Assembly: GCF_016772415.1 (NCBI RefSeq)
Contig: NZ_JAGSGD010000001.1
Coordinates: 1,823,501-1,887,500, forward strand
DNA: 64,000 bases
DNA from: Phenylobacterium glaciei
GTDB taxonomy: Bacteria > Pseudomonadota > Alphaproteobacteria > Caulobacterales > Caulobacteraceae
Direction of reading: 5' to 3'
Shown: in pieces, positions 45,562 to 53,353 of the stretch
How positions within the stretch are numbered: position 1 is the stretch's first letter
Layout: the number at the start of each line of letters is the position of its first letter
The notes under the pieces: generated by a model
What the model was told of the DNA's origin: nothing
Seen by the model: only the letters and a program-made list of their open reading frames with translations
Database searches by the model: none
Program-made: the position numbers and the translations under genes

Positions 45562-46755
45562 ATGGCCCAATTCGATCCGGCCGCGGCGACGCAGGCCTAT
45601 CTCGCAGTTCTGTCGCCGGAGGCCCATGCCAAGGCCACGGCCTATACGCAGGGCGGCCACTGGGTGCTGCTCTGGGCCGCCCTGGTGGCCGTCGTGGTCG
45701 CCTGGCTGGTGATCAAGTCCGGCGTGCTGGTGAAGATCCGGTCCTGGGTCGAGGCCAAGAAGAGCCGGCCCTGGCTGGCGGCGGGCCTCATCGTGGGCGC
45801 CGATGTCATCATCGAGGGCGTCCTGACCCTGCCCTGGTCGGCCTATGCCGACTGGTGGCGGCAGAAGAGCTACGGCCTCACCGACCAGCCCTTCGGCGGC
45901 TGGCTGGGCGAGACGGTCAGCATGATGCTGATCTCGGTGGTCATGACCGTGATCCTGGGCATGTGCGTCTACGCCGTGATCCGCAAGGCGCCCAAGACCT
46001 GGTGGGCCTGGAGCGGCGGCCTGGTGGCCATCGCCTTCCTGGTGCTGATGGTCCTGGCCCCGGTGTTTATCGAGCCGCTGTTCAACACCTACACGCCTGC
46101 GCCTCCCGGACCGGTGCGCGACACCGTGGTGACCATGGCCAACGCCAACGGCGTCCCGTCCGACAAGATCTATGTCTACAACGGCTCCAAGCAGTCCAAC
46201 CGCTACACCGCAAACGTCTCGGGCCTGTTCGGCACCGCCCGGGTGGCCATGAGCGACACCATGTTCAAGCAGGGCGCCGACCTCGCCGAGGTGAAGGGCG
46301 TCGTGGGCCACGAGATGGGCCACTATGTCCACATGCACTCGATCTGGCTGGCCTCGTCCTTCGGCCTGCTGGCCCTGGTGCTGTTCTTCCTGGTGGACCG
46401 GCTGTTCGCCCCGGTCGCCAGGTTGGTCGGGGCCACCGGCGTCACCGGCATTTCCGACCCCGCCGGCTTCCCGGTGATCGGCATCATCATCGCGGTGCTG
46501 GGCCTGCTGGCCACGCCGATCACCTCGTCGATCTCGCGCCTGGTCGAGACCGACGCCGACCAGTTCTCGCTGGAACACTTCAATGAGCCGGACGGTTTGG
46601 CCAAGGCCCTGGTCAAGACCATCGAATACCGCGCCGCCACGCCGTCCCAGCTGGAGGAAGTGATGTTCTACGACCATCCCGCCGTCGGCAGCCGTGTCCG
46701 CAGGGCGATGGACTGGAAGGCCGCCCATCCGCCCAAGAGTGAGCCGATCTACTGA
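45562..46755 (+). CDS. Ste24-like M48 family membrane metalloprotease
   Basis: A 397-aa integral-membrane zinc protease. Several transmembrane helices precede the catalytic motif VVGHEMGHYVHMHS (HExxH near 249-253). The third zinc ligand is the Glu in RLVETDADQFSLEH. The layout matches CAAX-protease 1 (Ste24) homologues involved in membrane protein quality control. I use ATG 45562, preceded by GGGAGGG; an upstream frame to 45490 is not supported. The next gene overlaps its stop. Confidence 0.9.
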   Translation: MAQFDPAAATQAYLAVLSPEAHAKATAYTQGGHWVLLWAALVAVVVAWLVIKSGVLVKIRSWVEAKKSRPWLAAGLIVGADVIIEGVLTLPWSAYADWWRQKSYGLTDQPFGGWLGETVSMMLISVVMTVILGMCVYAVIRKAPKTWWAWSGGLVAIAFLVLMVLAPVFIEPLFNTYTPAPPGPVRDTVVTMANANGVPSDKIYVYNGSKQSNRYTANVSGLFGTARVAMSDTMFKQGADLAEVKGVVGHEMGHYVHMHSIWLASSFGLLALVLFFLVDRLFAPVARLVGATGVTGISDPAGFPVIGIIIAVLGLLATPITSSISRLVETDADQFSLEHFNEPDGLAKALVKTIEYRAATPSQLEEVMFYDHPAVGSRVRRAMDWKAAHPPKSEPIY

Positions 46756-47918
46756 CCCAGCGCATCCTCTCCTACGACGAAGCCAGCCGCGCGGCGATCG
46801 CCGGCGACACCGAGGCCCAGATGGCGCTGGCCGAGGCCCTGGACAGCCAGGGCCAGGGCAAGGCGGCCCTCGACTGGATGGTCCGCGCGGCCCACGGCGG
46901 CTGGATGCCCGCCGTCTCACGCCTGGGTCTGTGGCAACTGGTGGGGCACATCACCCCCCAGGCGCCGCAGCTCGGCGTTGGAAGGATCGTCCAGGCGGCC
47001 CAGGCCGGTGATCCCTTCGGCCTGCACCTGGCCGCCATCGTCGATTCCGGGGCCGTCGGCACGCCGCGCAATATCGGCCGCGCCCTCTACTGGCTGGCCC
47101 GCGCCGCGCAGCTGGGGGACGGCCGCGCCGCCTGTCAGCTGGGTCTGCTCTGCGGGGATGAGGCCCTGGCCCACGCCGCCCTGTCGGCCGCGGCGATCAC
47201 CGGCTTCGAGCCCGCCATCGTGGCGCTCGGCGCCCGTGGCGTGGCGCCCGCGCCCAGCGACTGGGACGCCGTGGCCTCGGCCGCCGACCTCTCGGCCTTC
47301 GCCGCCCCCGTCACCCGGGTGGTGGAGAACGAGAGCCCGCGCATCCTGTCGATCCCCGACCTGCTGCCGGCCTGGATCTGTTCCTACGCCATGTCGCTGG
47401 CCGAGCCCGCCCTGGGCCGCGGCCTGGTGCTGACCGATGACGGGACCGAGCAGGTGCAGGGCGAGCGTTCGAACCGTGTCATGCACTTTGGCCTGGTGGA
47501 TTCCGACGTCATCCTGGAGTTGGTGAACCTGCGCATCGCCCAGGCCGCCGAGATGCCGCCGGAGAACGCCGAGGGGTTGGGGGTGCTGCACTACGCGCCG
47601 GGCGAACGCTATCGCCCGCACATGGACTACATCCCCGACACGCCGGAGAACGCCCGTCAGCTCGCCGCCATGGGCCAGCGGGTCCGCACCCTGCTGGTCT
47701 ACCTCAACGACGGCTTCGAGGGCGGGGCGACCCTGTTCCCGCGCCTGGAGGCCGCGTTCCGGCCGCCGCCCGGTGGCGCGCTGATCTTCGACAGCGTCAC
47801 CGACGACGGCGAGATGGACCCCCGCACCCTGCACGAGGGCTCCCCACCGACCTCCGGCGAGAAGTGGATCATCTCCAAGTGGTTCCGGACCAAGGCCCTG
47901 CGGCCTACCGCTTCCTGA
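46752..47918 (+). CDS. 2OG-Fe(II) dioxygenase (prolyl 4-hydroxylase type) with Sel1-like N-terminus
   Basis: A 388-aa protein if begun at CTG 46752. The N-terminal half has Sel1/TPR-like helical repeats (AIAGDTEAQMALAEAL, then RALYWLARAAQLGDGRAA). The C-terminal prolyl-4-hydroxylase domain has iron ligands HMD (about 290) and His in RTLHEG, with a 2-oxoglutarate-binding Lys in GEKWIISKWF. The first Sel1 repeat extends upstream of the first ATG (46821). The only in-frame near-canonical start between an in-frame stop at 46740 and that ATG is CTG 46752, which overlaps the M48 stop (CTGA) with GAGTGAG upstream. The start is therefore uncertain. Its 3' end overlaps the convergent gene by 14 bases. 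Confidence 0.8.
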   Translation: MTQRILSYDEASRAAIAGDTEAQMALAEALDSQGQGKAALDWMVRAAHGGWMPAVSRLGLWQLVGHITPQAPQLGVGRIVQAAQAGDPFGLHLAAIVDSGAVGTPRNIGRALYWLARAAQLGDGRAACQLGLLCGDEALAHAALSAAAITGFEPAIVALGARGVAPAPSDWDAVASAADLSAFAAPVTRVVENESPRILSIPDLLPAWICSYAMSLAEPALGRGLVLTDDGTEQVQGERSNRVMHFGLVDSDVILELVNLRIAQAAEMPPENAEGLGVLHYAPGERYRPHMDYIPDTPENARQLAAMGQRVRTLLVYLNDGFEGGATLFPRLEAAFRPPPGGALIFDSVTDDGEMDPRTLHEGSPPTSGEKWIISKWFRTKALRPTAS

Positions 47919-49026
47919 CGAACACCGTCCCGGCCGAATAGCCTGCGCCGAAGGAGCAGATCAGGCCGGTGTCCCCGGCCTGGAAGTCCTCGTTGGCGCT
48001 ATGGAAGGCGATGATGGAGCCCGCCGACGAGGTGTTGGCGTAGGTGTCGAGGATGATCACGTTCTCGCCGGGCTCCGGCTCGCGGCCCAGCACCCGCTTG
48101 CCGATCATGACGTTCATGTTGATGTTGGCCTGATGCAGCCACAGGCGCTTTAGCCCGGTCGGATCGACGCCGAGCGCCCCGGCATGGTCGACGATCATCT
48201 CGGCGACCATCGGCACCACTTCGCGGAACACCTTGCGGCCCTCCTGCACGAACAGTTTGTCGGCTGCCCCGATCCCCTCGGGCGCGGCGCGGTTCAGGAA
48301 GCCGAAGTTGTTGCGGATATTGTTGGAGAACTGGGTCTTCAGCCGCGTGCCGAGGATCTCCCAGCCCTGGCCCGGCTTGGCCAGGTCTTCGCGCTCGACG
48401 ATGACGGCGGTGGCCACGTCGCCAAAGATGAAGTGGCTGTCGCGGTCGCGGAAGTTCAGGTGGCCCGAGGTGATCTCCGGATTGACCACCAGCACCGCGC
48501 GGGCCGAGCCCGTGGCGATGTAGTCGGCCGCCGTCTTGATGCCGAAGGTGGCCGAGGAGCAGGCGACATTCATGTCGAAGCCGAAGCCCTCAATGCCCAG
48601 GGCCTGCTGGATCTCGATGGCCATGGCCGGATAGGCGCGCTGCATGTTCGAGGCCGCGCAGATCACCGCGTCGATTTGGCTGGCGTCCTTGCCCCAGCGG
48701 GCGATGGCGTCGCGGGCCGCGGCCACGCCGATCTCGGCCATGACCGACAGCTCGTCATTGGAGCGTTCGGGAATGCGCGGGGTCATCACGGCGGGGTCGA
48801 TGACGCCGGCCTTGTCCACCACGAACCGCGACTTGATCCCCGAGGCCTTCTCGATGAACTCCACGGAGGAGGGGGTCAGGGCCTCGACCTCGCCGGCCTC
48901 GATAGCCTTGGCGTGCTCGGTGTTGAAGTTGGCGACATAGCTGTTGAAGGCCTCCACCAGCTCGGCGTTCGAGACGCTCTGGGGCGGCGTGTAGAGGCCG
49001 GTGGCCGCGATCACGGCTGAGTGCAA
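47905..49026 (-). CDS. Beta-ketoacyl-ACP synthase III (FabH-like, PA3286 type)
   Basis: A 373-aa thiolase-fold condensing enzyme. Catalytic triad: Cys in NVACSSATFG (about 154), His in LHQANINMN (about 298) and Asn in DTYANTSSAG (about 329). It is about 50 residues longer than standard FabH and has an insertion after the first strand. The sequence closely resembles Pseudomonas PA3286, which (as I recall) condenses medium-chain acyl-CoA with malonyl-ACP, feeding beta-oxidation products into fatty-acid synthesis. TTG start at 49026 with AGGAG eight bases upstream. Confidence 0.9.
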   Translation of the reverse strand: MHSAVIAATGLYTPPQSVSNAELVEAFNSYVANFNTEHAKAIEAGEVEALTPSSVEFIEKASGIKSRFVVDKAGVIDPAVMTPRIPERSNDELSVMAEIGVAAARDAIARWGKDASQIDAVICAASNMQRAYPAMAIEIQQALGIEGFGFDMNVACSSATFGIKTAADYIATGSARAVLVVNPEITSGHLNFRDRDSHFIFGDVATAVIVEREDLAKPGQGWEILGTRLKTQFSNNIRNNFGFLNRAAPEGIGAADKLFVQEGRKVFREVVPMVAEMIVDHAGALGVDPTGLKRLWLHQANINMNVMIGKRVLGREPEPGENVIILDTYANTSSAGSIIAFHSANEDFQAGDTGLICSFGAGYSAGTVFVRKR

Positions 49027-49249
49027 GGCGTCGTCTCCTGGTACGCGCGTCGGGCGGACCGGCCGACGCTTTCAGGGAACACTGATAGCACGCCAGGCCC
49101 TCCCGTCAGCCGACTTGTGGCCTTCGAGTCACAGTTGATCGGCGGCCACAATGTTTCCGCCGGATGTCTAGGAACCGACCTTCGACCGCCGTGTTTGGGG
49201 GCGACTGGGGAGCAGCTGGGGAGCTGAAGACAAGAGTTGGAGTAAACCT

Positions 49250-49786
49250 ATGAAGTCTCTCATCGCACTGGCGGCAACGACCGCCCTGACCCTCGCTGTC
49301 CCCGCCATCGCCTCGGCCCAGGCCCTGTCGCCCACCACCTTCTACGGTACGCTGGGCTATGCGAACGCCAATATCGACGACGTGAACCTGGGCGCCGTCC
49401 AGGGCCGCTTGGGCGCCCGATTTGGCCAATACGTCGGCGTCGAGGGCGAGCTGGCCGCCGGCGTCAAGGAGGACAGCGTCAATGTCGCCGGGACCTCGGT
49501 GGACGTGAAGCTGCAGCATCAGGCCGCCATCTACGGCGTCGGCTATCTGCCCCTCTCACCCCAGGCCGACCTCTTCGCCCGCGTCGGCTACGGCAATTCC
49601 AAGATCAAGGCGTCCGCCGCCGGGACCTCCGCCGCCGATGATGGCGACAGCTGGAACTATGGCGTCGGCGGCCAGTACTTCCTGGACGACAAGAATGGCG
49701 TGCGGGTCGACTACACCCGCCACGACTTCAAGGATTCCAGCGAGAACGCCGACGTCTGGGCGGTCGGCTACACGCGCAAGTTCTAG
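49250..49786 (+). CDS. Small outer-membrane beta-barrel protein
   Basis: A 178-aa protein with a signal peptide (cleaved near ASAQA) and eight or so amphipathic strands. It includes VQGRLGARFGQYVGVEGELA, an YGVGGQYFLDD segment, and a final strand ending VGYTRKF with a C-terminal Phe, the BAM recognition pattern. This is an OmpW/OmpA-barrel or Opa-like porin-family fold without a periplasmic domain. TTGGAG precedes the ATG. The hairpin at 49799-49833 follows the stop. Confidence 0.83.
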   Translation: MKSLIALAATTALTLAVPAIASAQALSPTTFYGTLGYANANIDDVNLGAVQGRLGARFGQYVGVEGELAAGVKEDSVNVAGTSVDVKLQHQAAIYGVGYLPLSPQADLFARVGYGNSKIKASAAGTSAADDGDSWNYGVGGQYFLDDKNGVRVDYTRHDFKDSSENADVWAVGYTRKF

Positions 49787-49798
49787 CTTCGGAACCTC

Positions 49799-49833
49799 GG
49801 CCGGGCCGACATCGTTGATGTCGCGCCCGGCCC
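49799..49833 (+). terminator. Strong hairpin after the outer-membrane protein gene
   Basis: GGCCGGGC and GACATC pair with GATGTC and GCCCGGCC around a GTT loop, 12 bases after the stop. There is no T-run, only C residues, so it may be a terminator or an mRNA-stabilising 3' hairpin. Confidence 0.6.
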
Positions 49834-49874
49834 CCCACTCGTGGGGCCTGATCCCCTATCCGAAGAGAAGCACC

Positions 49875-50297
49875 ATGGCCGACCCGATGACCTCCTCCGC
49901 CAACGGAACCGCGGCGAACGGCCTGGCCGACGCCACCGCCGCCCTCGATCCCATCGCCGCCTCCGCCAAGAGCGCCAAGGCCAGCGCCACCGACTCTCTC
50001 AACGAAGCCGCCGATGCGGTGAGCAAGGCGCCCGCCGCGCTGAATGAGGCCGCCCACAGCCTGCTCAGCGCCGCCCGCACCCTGCTGGAAGGCAAGACCG
50101 AGGTGGTGGTGGCCAAGGGCCAGGAAGTCTACGGCAAGGTGAAGGAACGCGCCGTCGAACGCTTCGGCGACACCGACGTCCTGGTCCGTGAGAAGCCCTA
50201 TGTCGCCCTGGCTATCGCGGCGGCCGCCGGCTTCCTGCTGGGGCATATGATCAGCTCCGGCCGCAGCCAGGTGGTGTACCTGCGCGACGCCCGCTAA
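49875..50297 (+). CDS. DUF883/YqjD-like membrane-anchored protein
   Basis: A 140-aa Ala-rich helical protein with a C-terminal transmembrane helix (YVALAIAAAAGFLLGHMIS, about 110-128). The layout resembles ElaB/YqjD-type proteins, where the tail inserts in the inner membrane and the soluble helix associates with ribosomes. A role here is inferred only from that resemblance. ATG 49875 follows AAGAGAAG. Confidence 0.72.
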   Translation: MADPMTSSANGTAANGLADATAALDPIAASAKSAKASATDSLNEAADAVSKAPAALNEAAHSLLSAARTLLEGKTEVVVAKGQEVYGKVKERAVERFGDTDVLVREKPYVALAIAAAAGFLLGHMISSGRSQVVYLRDAR

Positions 50298-50474
50298 CCC
50301 TCCTGAGGGTTCAGTCGCCTCTCTACCGCGACGAATGCGCGCTATTTTGCCCAAAAACGGGGTCTCGCGGCCCCGTTTCCCTTGCGTCAAGGTCGCCATA
50401 GCCCGCGAATCTGCGCAAACCCTTGCCTCCCCTGCGTGGAAACGCGAGGCGCAACAAAGACAACCGGAGGTCAC

Positions 50475-50771
50475 ATGACCCAATCTGAATTTATCGAACA
50501 GGTCGCCACTGCCGCCGGGACCACCCAGGCTGAAGTTGGCCGCGTGCTGGAAGCCATGGTCGCCACCGTCTCGGGCGCCCTGACCAATGGCGGCGACGTC
50601 CGCCTGTCGGGTCTCGGCGTGTTCGACGTCGGCGCCCGCGCCGCCCGTGAAGGCCGCAACCCCTCCACCGGCGAAGCGATCAAGATCCCGGCCTCCAAGG
50701 CCGTGCGCTTCCGCGCCGCCAAGGGCCTCAAGGACGCCGTCAACGGCGTCGCGCCCGCCAAGAAGAAGTAA
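50475..50771 (+). CDS. HU-family nucleoid DNA-binding protein
   Basis: A 98-aa DNABII protein. Helical dimerisation part (TQSEFIEQVATAAGTTQAEV) and the DNA-binding beta-arm region GRNPSTGEAIKIPASKAVRF, which has the intercalating Pro in RNPSTG, followed by a Lys-rich C-terminal tail. Slightly longer than E. coli HU. CGGAGG is well placed before the ATG at 50475, and a strong terminator follows. Confidence 0.93.
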   Translation: MTQSEFIEQVATAAGTTQAEVGRVLEAMVATVSGALTNGGDVRLSGLGVFDVGARAAREGRNPSTGEAIKIPASKAVRFRAAKGLKDAVNGVAPAKKK

Positions 50772-50804
50772 GTCCACGCGGGCTCACCCGCATCGGATTT
50801 CGAG

Positions 50805-50836
50805 ACAGGGCCGTCCCCATGGGGCGGCCCTGTTTT
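50805..50836 (+). terminator. Rho-independent terminator of the HU gene
   Basis: ACAGGGCCG / CGGCCCTGT with inner CCCC/GGGG pairing is followed by TTTT; 33 bases after the stop. Confidence 0.88.
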
Positions 50837-50978
50837 CGTTTCGGCTGTTCCGAGCGGGGGGAGGGTGCTTCGATCGCCGCGAGCTGACCGCCAAGAATGT
50901 CTGCTCAGGGTGGAAAGCGGACCTTGGTCCTACGGCTAAAAGCGGGCGTGGAAGCCTGCCCGGCCGCGCGCCGGCCGA

Positions 50979-51593
50979 TCAGCTCTTTCGGCAGAAACAG
51001 TACACAAATTGCTGCGGCGTCCCCCAAGGCGTCTCGTGGACCTCGGTGAGGTGTTCAAGGAGCTGAAACTGCCCTCCGAATTCACTATGCAGGTCATCAG
51101 CGCCGTAGCGGACGACGTCGAGGCCGCTGCATTTCTCCGGCCCTTCAGGGCCGAAGGTGGCTACGATGACGTGCCCGCCTGGCTTCACTGCGCGTACAAC
51201 CTGCCTGACGTAGGCCTCACGCTGGGCTGGGCTGGTCAGAAAATGGAAGACCGCTCTATCGTGCCAAAGGTCGTAGCGATTGGGCGGCAAGTCGCAGCTC
51301 GTGATGTCGCCAGCGATCCAGGTCACGGACCCGACCTCGTCAGCGAGCCGCGCCCTCGCGACCTCAATCGCTTCTTCCGAAATGTCGAGGACACTGACAT
51401 CGCTGTACCCTAGGCCGACAAGATCATCGACCAGGGTCGCTTCGCCACCGCCAACATCGATCAGCGCACTGCGTCTGTCGGGTGTGGCCTCGGTGATCAG
51501 CCTGAGCGACACGTCGAGATGTGGTGTGTACCAACTTACCTGATTGGGCGATTTCGTCCGGTACACCTCTTCCCAGTGCGACTTTTCGCTCAT
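50979..51593 (-). CDS. Class I SAM-dependent methyltransferase, substrate unknown
   Basis: A 204-aa stand-alone methyltransferase. Motif I is LIDVGGGEATLVDDL (about 42-56), the acidic ribose-binding residue is in VSVLDISEEAIEVA, and VKPGGHVIVATFGPEG is the post-III region. HWEEVYRTKSPNQVSWYTPH at the N-terminus is typical of a widespread small family acting on unknown, possibly thiol or metalloid, substrates. ATG 51593 is preferred over 51644. Its codon use is less GC-biased than that of HU or ppdK, suggesting acquisition. Confidence 0.8.
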   Translation of the reverse strand: MSEKSHWEEVYRTKSPNQVSWYTPHLDVSLRLITEATPDRRSALIDVGGGEATLVDDLVGLGYSDVSVLDISEEAIEVARARLADEVGSVTWIAGDITSCDLPPNRYDLWHDRAVFHFLTSPAQREAYVRQVVRAVKPGGHVIVATFGPEGPEKCSGLDVVRYGADDLHSEFGGQFQLLEHLTEVHETPWGTPQQFVYCFCRKS

Positions 51594-51690
51594 GTTGGCC
51601 CATCCGACATCGACGACGTTGCGCCGCGTCATCGAACCTACCACCCTGACAGAAGGCGAGCGAGTAGGTCTGATAGCGCGTCAGGCGGCC

Positions 51691-52305
51691 CTAGCCGGAC
51701 CGTCGCGCGGTAAGCAGGACGCAATCGCCGACGTTGATGACGGCTTCCACGCTGAAGCCGACTTTGGTGAGGATGGTCGCCACCTCTTCACACGAGCGGA
51801 AAAGGTATACGTCGGCCGGGAAGCTCGCGGTCGCCGCCCCGTCGCTGGTTCGGAACAGCAGCGCCAGAAGGCCGCCCGGCTTCAGCACCCGAGCGATCTC
51901 CTTGAACGCGTCGGACAGGTCTGGCCAGAAGTAGAGGACGTGAACGCATAGGACTTTGTCGAAGGCACCCGCCACGAAGGGTAGGTTCTCAACCGAAGCA
52001 TGGGCTACGTCCGCCCGGCACGCCTTAATCAGCATCTTCGTTCGGTTGGCCGCGATCTCGACCATGAGTTCGGAAGGATCGACGCCGACCACTAACCCAT
52101 CCGGCGTCAAATCCGAGAGAGCGGGGAGGCTCCGTCCGTGGCCGCAACCGATGTCGAGCACGTTCTCCCCGTTGCTGATCTCTAGGGCGGCGATGGCGCG
52201 CTGGTTCTGGCTCCAGGTCTCCCGAGCCATGATGAAGGCGATTAGGCGTCCTAGGGGGCCGTGTGCATGGCGGGCCTGTTTGGCGATGAAGGCTGGACGG
52301 CGCAT
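51691..52305 (-). CDS. Class I SAM-dependent methyltransferase in the hydroxylase operon
   Basis: A 204-aa methyltransferase with a short basic N-terminus, motif I NVLDIGCGHGRSLPAL (about 48-63), VVGVDPSELMVEIA and FDKVLCVHVLYFWPDL (motif II). LKPGGLLALLFRTSD follows. It resembles UbiE/COQ5-like small-molecule methyltransferases. Its ATG at 52305 overlaps the stop of a 45-codon ORF as TGATG, which itself overlaps the hydroxylase stop, so all three are probably translationally coupled. Its product may act on the hydroxylase product (inference). Confidence 0.8.
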   Translation of the reverse strand: MRRPAFIAKQARHAHGPLGRLIAFIMARETWSQNQRAIAALEISNGENVLDIGCGHGRSLPALSDLTPDGLVVGVDPSELMVEIAANRTKMLIKACRADVAHASVENLPFVAGAFDKVLCVHVLYFWPDLSDAFKEIARVLKPGGLLALLFRTSDGAATASFPADVYLFRSCEEVATILTKVGFSVEAVINVGDCVLLTARRSG

Positions 52306-52442
52306 CACCGCACCTGTGCTGCGGTGAGCACGTCCTGAGGACGGCGCCAGGTTTGATTTCGGCGCACGACGTTGAAGGCGAAGCCCTGCAACTCCATAGC
52401 CATACCCGCCGGGAGGCAGGCACCTATGATCGGAGTTCTCAT
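52305..52442 (-). CDS. 45-aa small ORF coupled between hydroxylase and methyltransferase
   Basis: An ORF of 45 codons with ATG at 52442 overlapping the hydroxylase stop (TGATG) and a stop overlapping the methyltransferase start (TGATG). The product begins MRTPIIGACLPAGMAMELQG, has an amphipathic centre and ends basic and polar (...VLTAAQVR). No transmembrane helix or known domain. Tight overlaps at both ends favour real translation, but the ORF could be just the connecting frame that couples the two flanking genes. Confidence 0.5.
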   Translation of the reverse strand: MRTPIIGACLPAGMAMELQGFAFNVVRRNQTWRRPQDVLTAAQVR

Positions 52443-53242
52443 CAGGCCACCTCCGCCGCGACAGCCGCGCGGCTCTGGCGGGTTGCGGCCGCGAAGCGCG
52501 CAAAATACTCGGGGTGCTCGGTGCCCATCATTCGATCCCACCAGGTGAAGTAGAGGGCGTAGTTCCAGCCTGCCTGCTCGTGGTGCAGATCGTGGTGGGT
52601 CACGCTCGTCAGCCAGCCGAGCAACGGCTTGCCGTCGCGGCCAGCAGGGAACAGCTCGTAGCCGCTGTGGCCCAGGGTGTTCCGGGCGATCTGGTGAAGC
52701 ATGAAGAGCCCGACGACAGGCCAGATCGTCGGCACCAGGATCATCCAAAGCGGGACGAAGGCCGCGTTCACGGCGGCCTCGGCGATGTCGAAGCTGTAGG
52801 CTGTGAAGGGCGATGGATTGTGAGAGCGATGATGCCGCCGGTGGAAGGTGCGGAAGAGCTTAGGCCGATGCATCACCCTGTGGGTCCAGTAGAAGTAGGT
52901 GTCCTGTGCGATGATCATCAGGACGAGCGAGACGACGCCCCAAACGGCGCCCCATTGCGCGGCCAAGGACGGCCCTGGCAGATGGCCTGCCCGCTCTAGG
53001 GCGAACATTGAAAGTCCGACCGTCGAGAAGACAGCGATCGACCGAAGCGAGATCAAGAACTCGCCGATTAGATGGCGGGCCGGCGGCGTGTTCGCACGGA
53101 TTTTTCGGTGTTTCAAAACCCCCGCAAGCAGCACCCAGAGGACGAGCCAGGTCGCGATCGCGAAGACCGCGTATCGGATAATGTCGATGGACAGGCTTTG
53201 TAGCCAGTTGGCCCCGAGGGCCGAAATTGCATCGTTAGACAT
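52442..53242 (-). CDS. Sterol desaturase/fatty acid hydroxylase family protein
   Basis: A 266-aa membrane di-iron enzyme. About four transmembrane segments and the eight-histidine pattern: HRVMH (about 131-135), HRRHH (about 144-148) and HHDLHHEQ (about 219-226), with another His in between. The family hydroxylates or desaturates C-H bonds of lipids or sterol-like molecules with O2. GGAGG precedes ATG 53242. The gene follows an AraC-type regulator in the same orientation, with paired repeats in the gap that could be its operator. Confidence 0.88.
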   Translation of the reverse strand: MSNDAISALGANWLQSLSIDIIRYAVFAIATWLVLWVLLAGVLKHRKIRANTPPARHLIGEFLISLRSIAVFSTVGLSMFALERAGHLPGPSLAAQWGAVWGVVSLVLMIIAQDTYFYWTHRVMHRPKLFRTFHRRHHRSHNPSPFTAYSFDIAEAAVNAAFVPLWMILVPTIWPVVGLFMLHQIARNTLGHSGYELFPAGRDGKPLLGWLTSVTHHDLHHEQAGWNYALYFTWWDRMMGTEHPEYFARFAAATRQSRAAVAAEVA

Positions 53243-53323
53243 GAACGCCTCCGTGTTGTTGGAGGCAGAAGGCGTCAATCCCGAACCGCGCGTCTCCTCG
53301 CTCGCGAAAAAGCGGAGCCTTCG

Positions 53324-53353
53324 TCGAATTCGAGGAGGATCGTTTGAATTCGA
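53324..53353. promoter_or_regulatory. Paired direct repeats upstream of the hydroxylase, candidate AraC operator
   Basis: TCGAATTCGA (53324-53333) and TTGAATTCGA (53344-53353) are 9/10 identical and exactly 20 bp apart, two helical turns. They lie 82-111 bases upstream of the hydroxylase start and abut the stop of the AraC-type gene. AraC-family proteins commonly bind tandem direct repeats near this spacing. Confidence 0.5.

Noticed and set aside
50880..50978. A small gene between HU and the minus-strand methyltransferase
   Set aside because: Only short, out-of-context frames occur. The segment with CAGGGTGGAAAGCGGACCTTGG looks like a common interspersed element.
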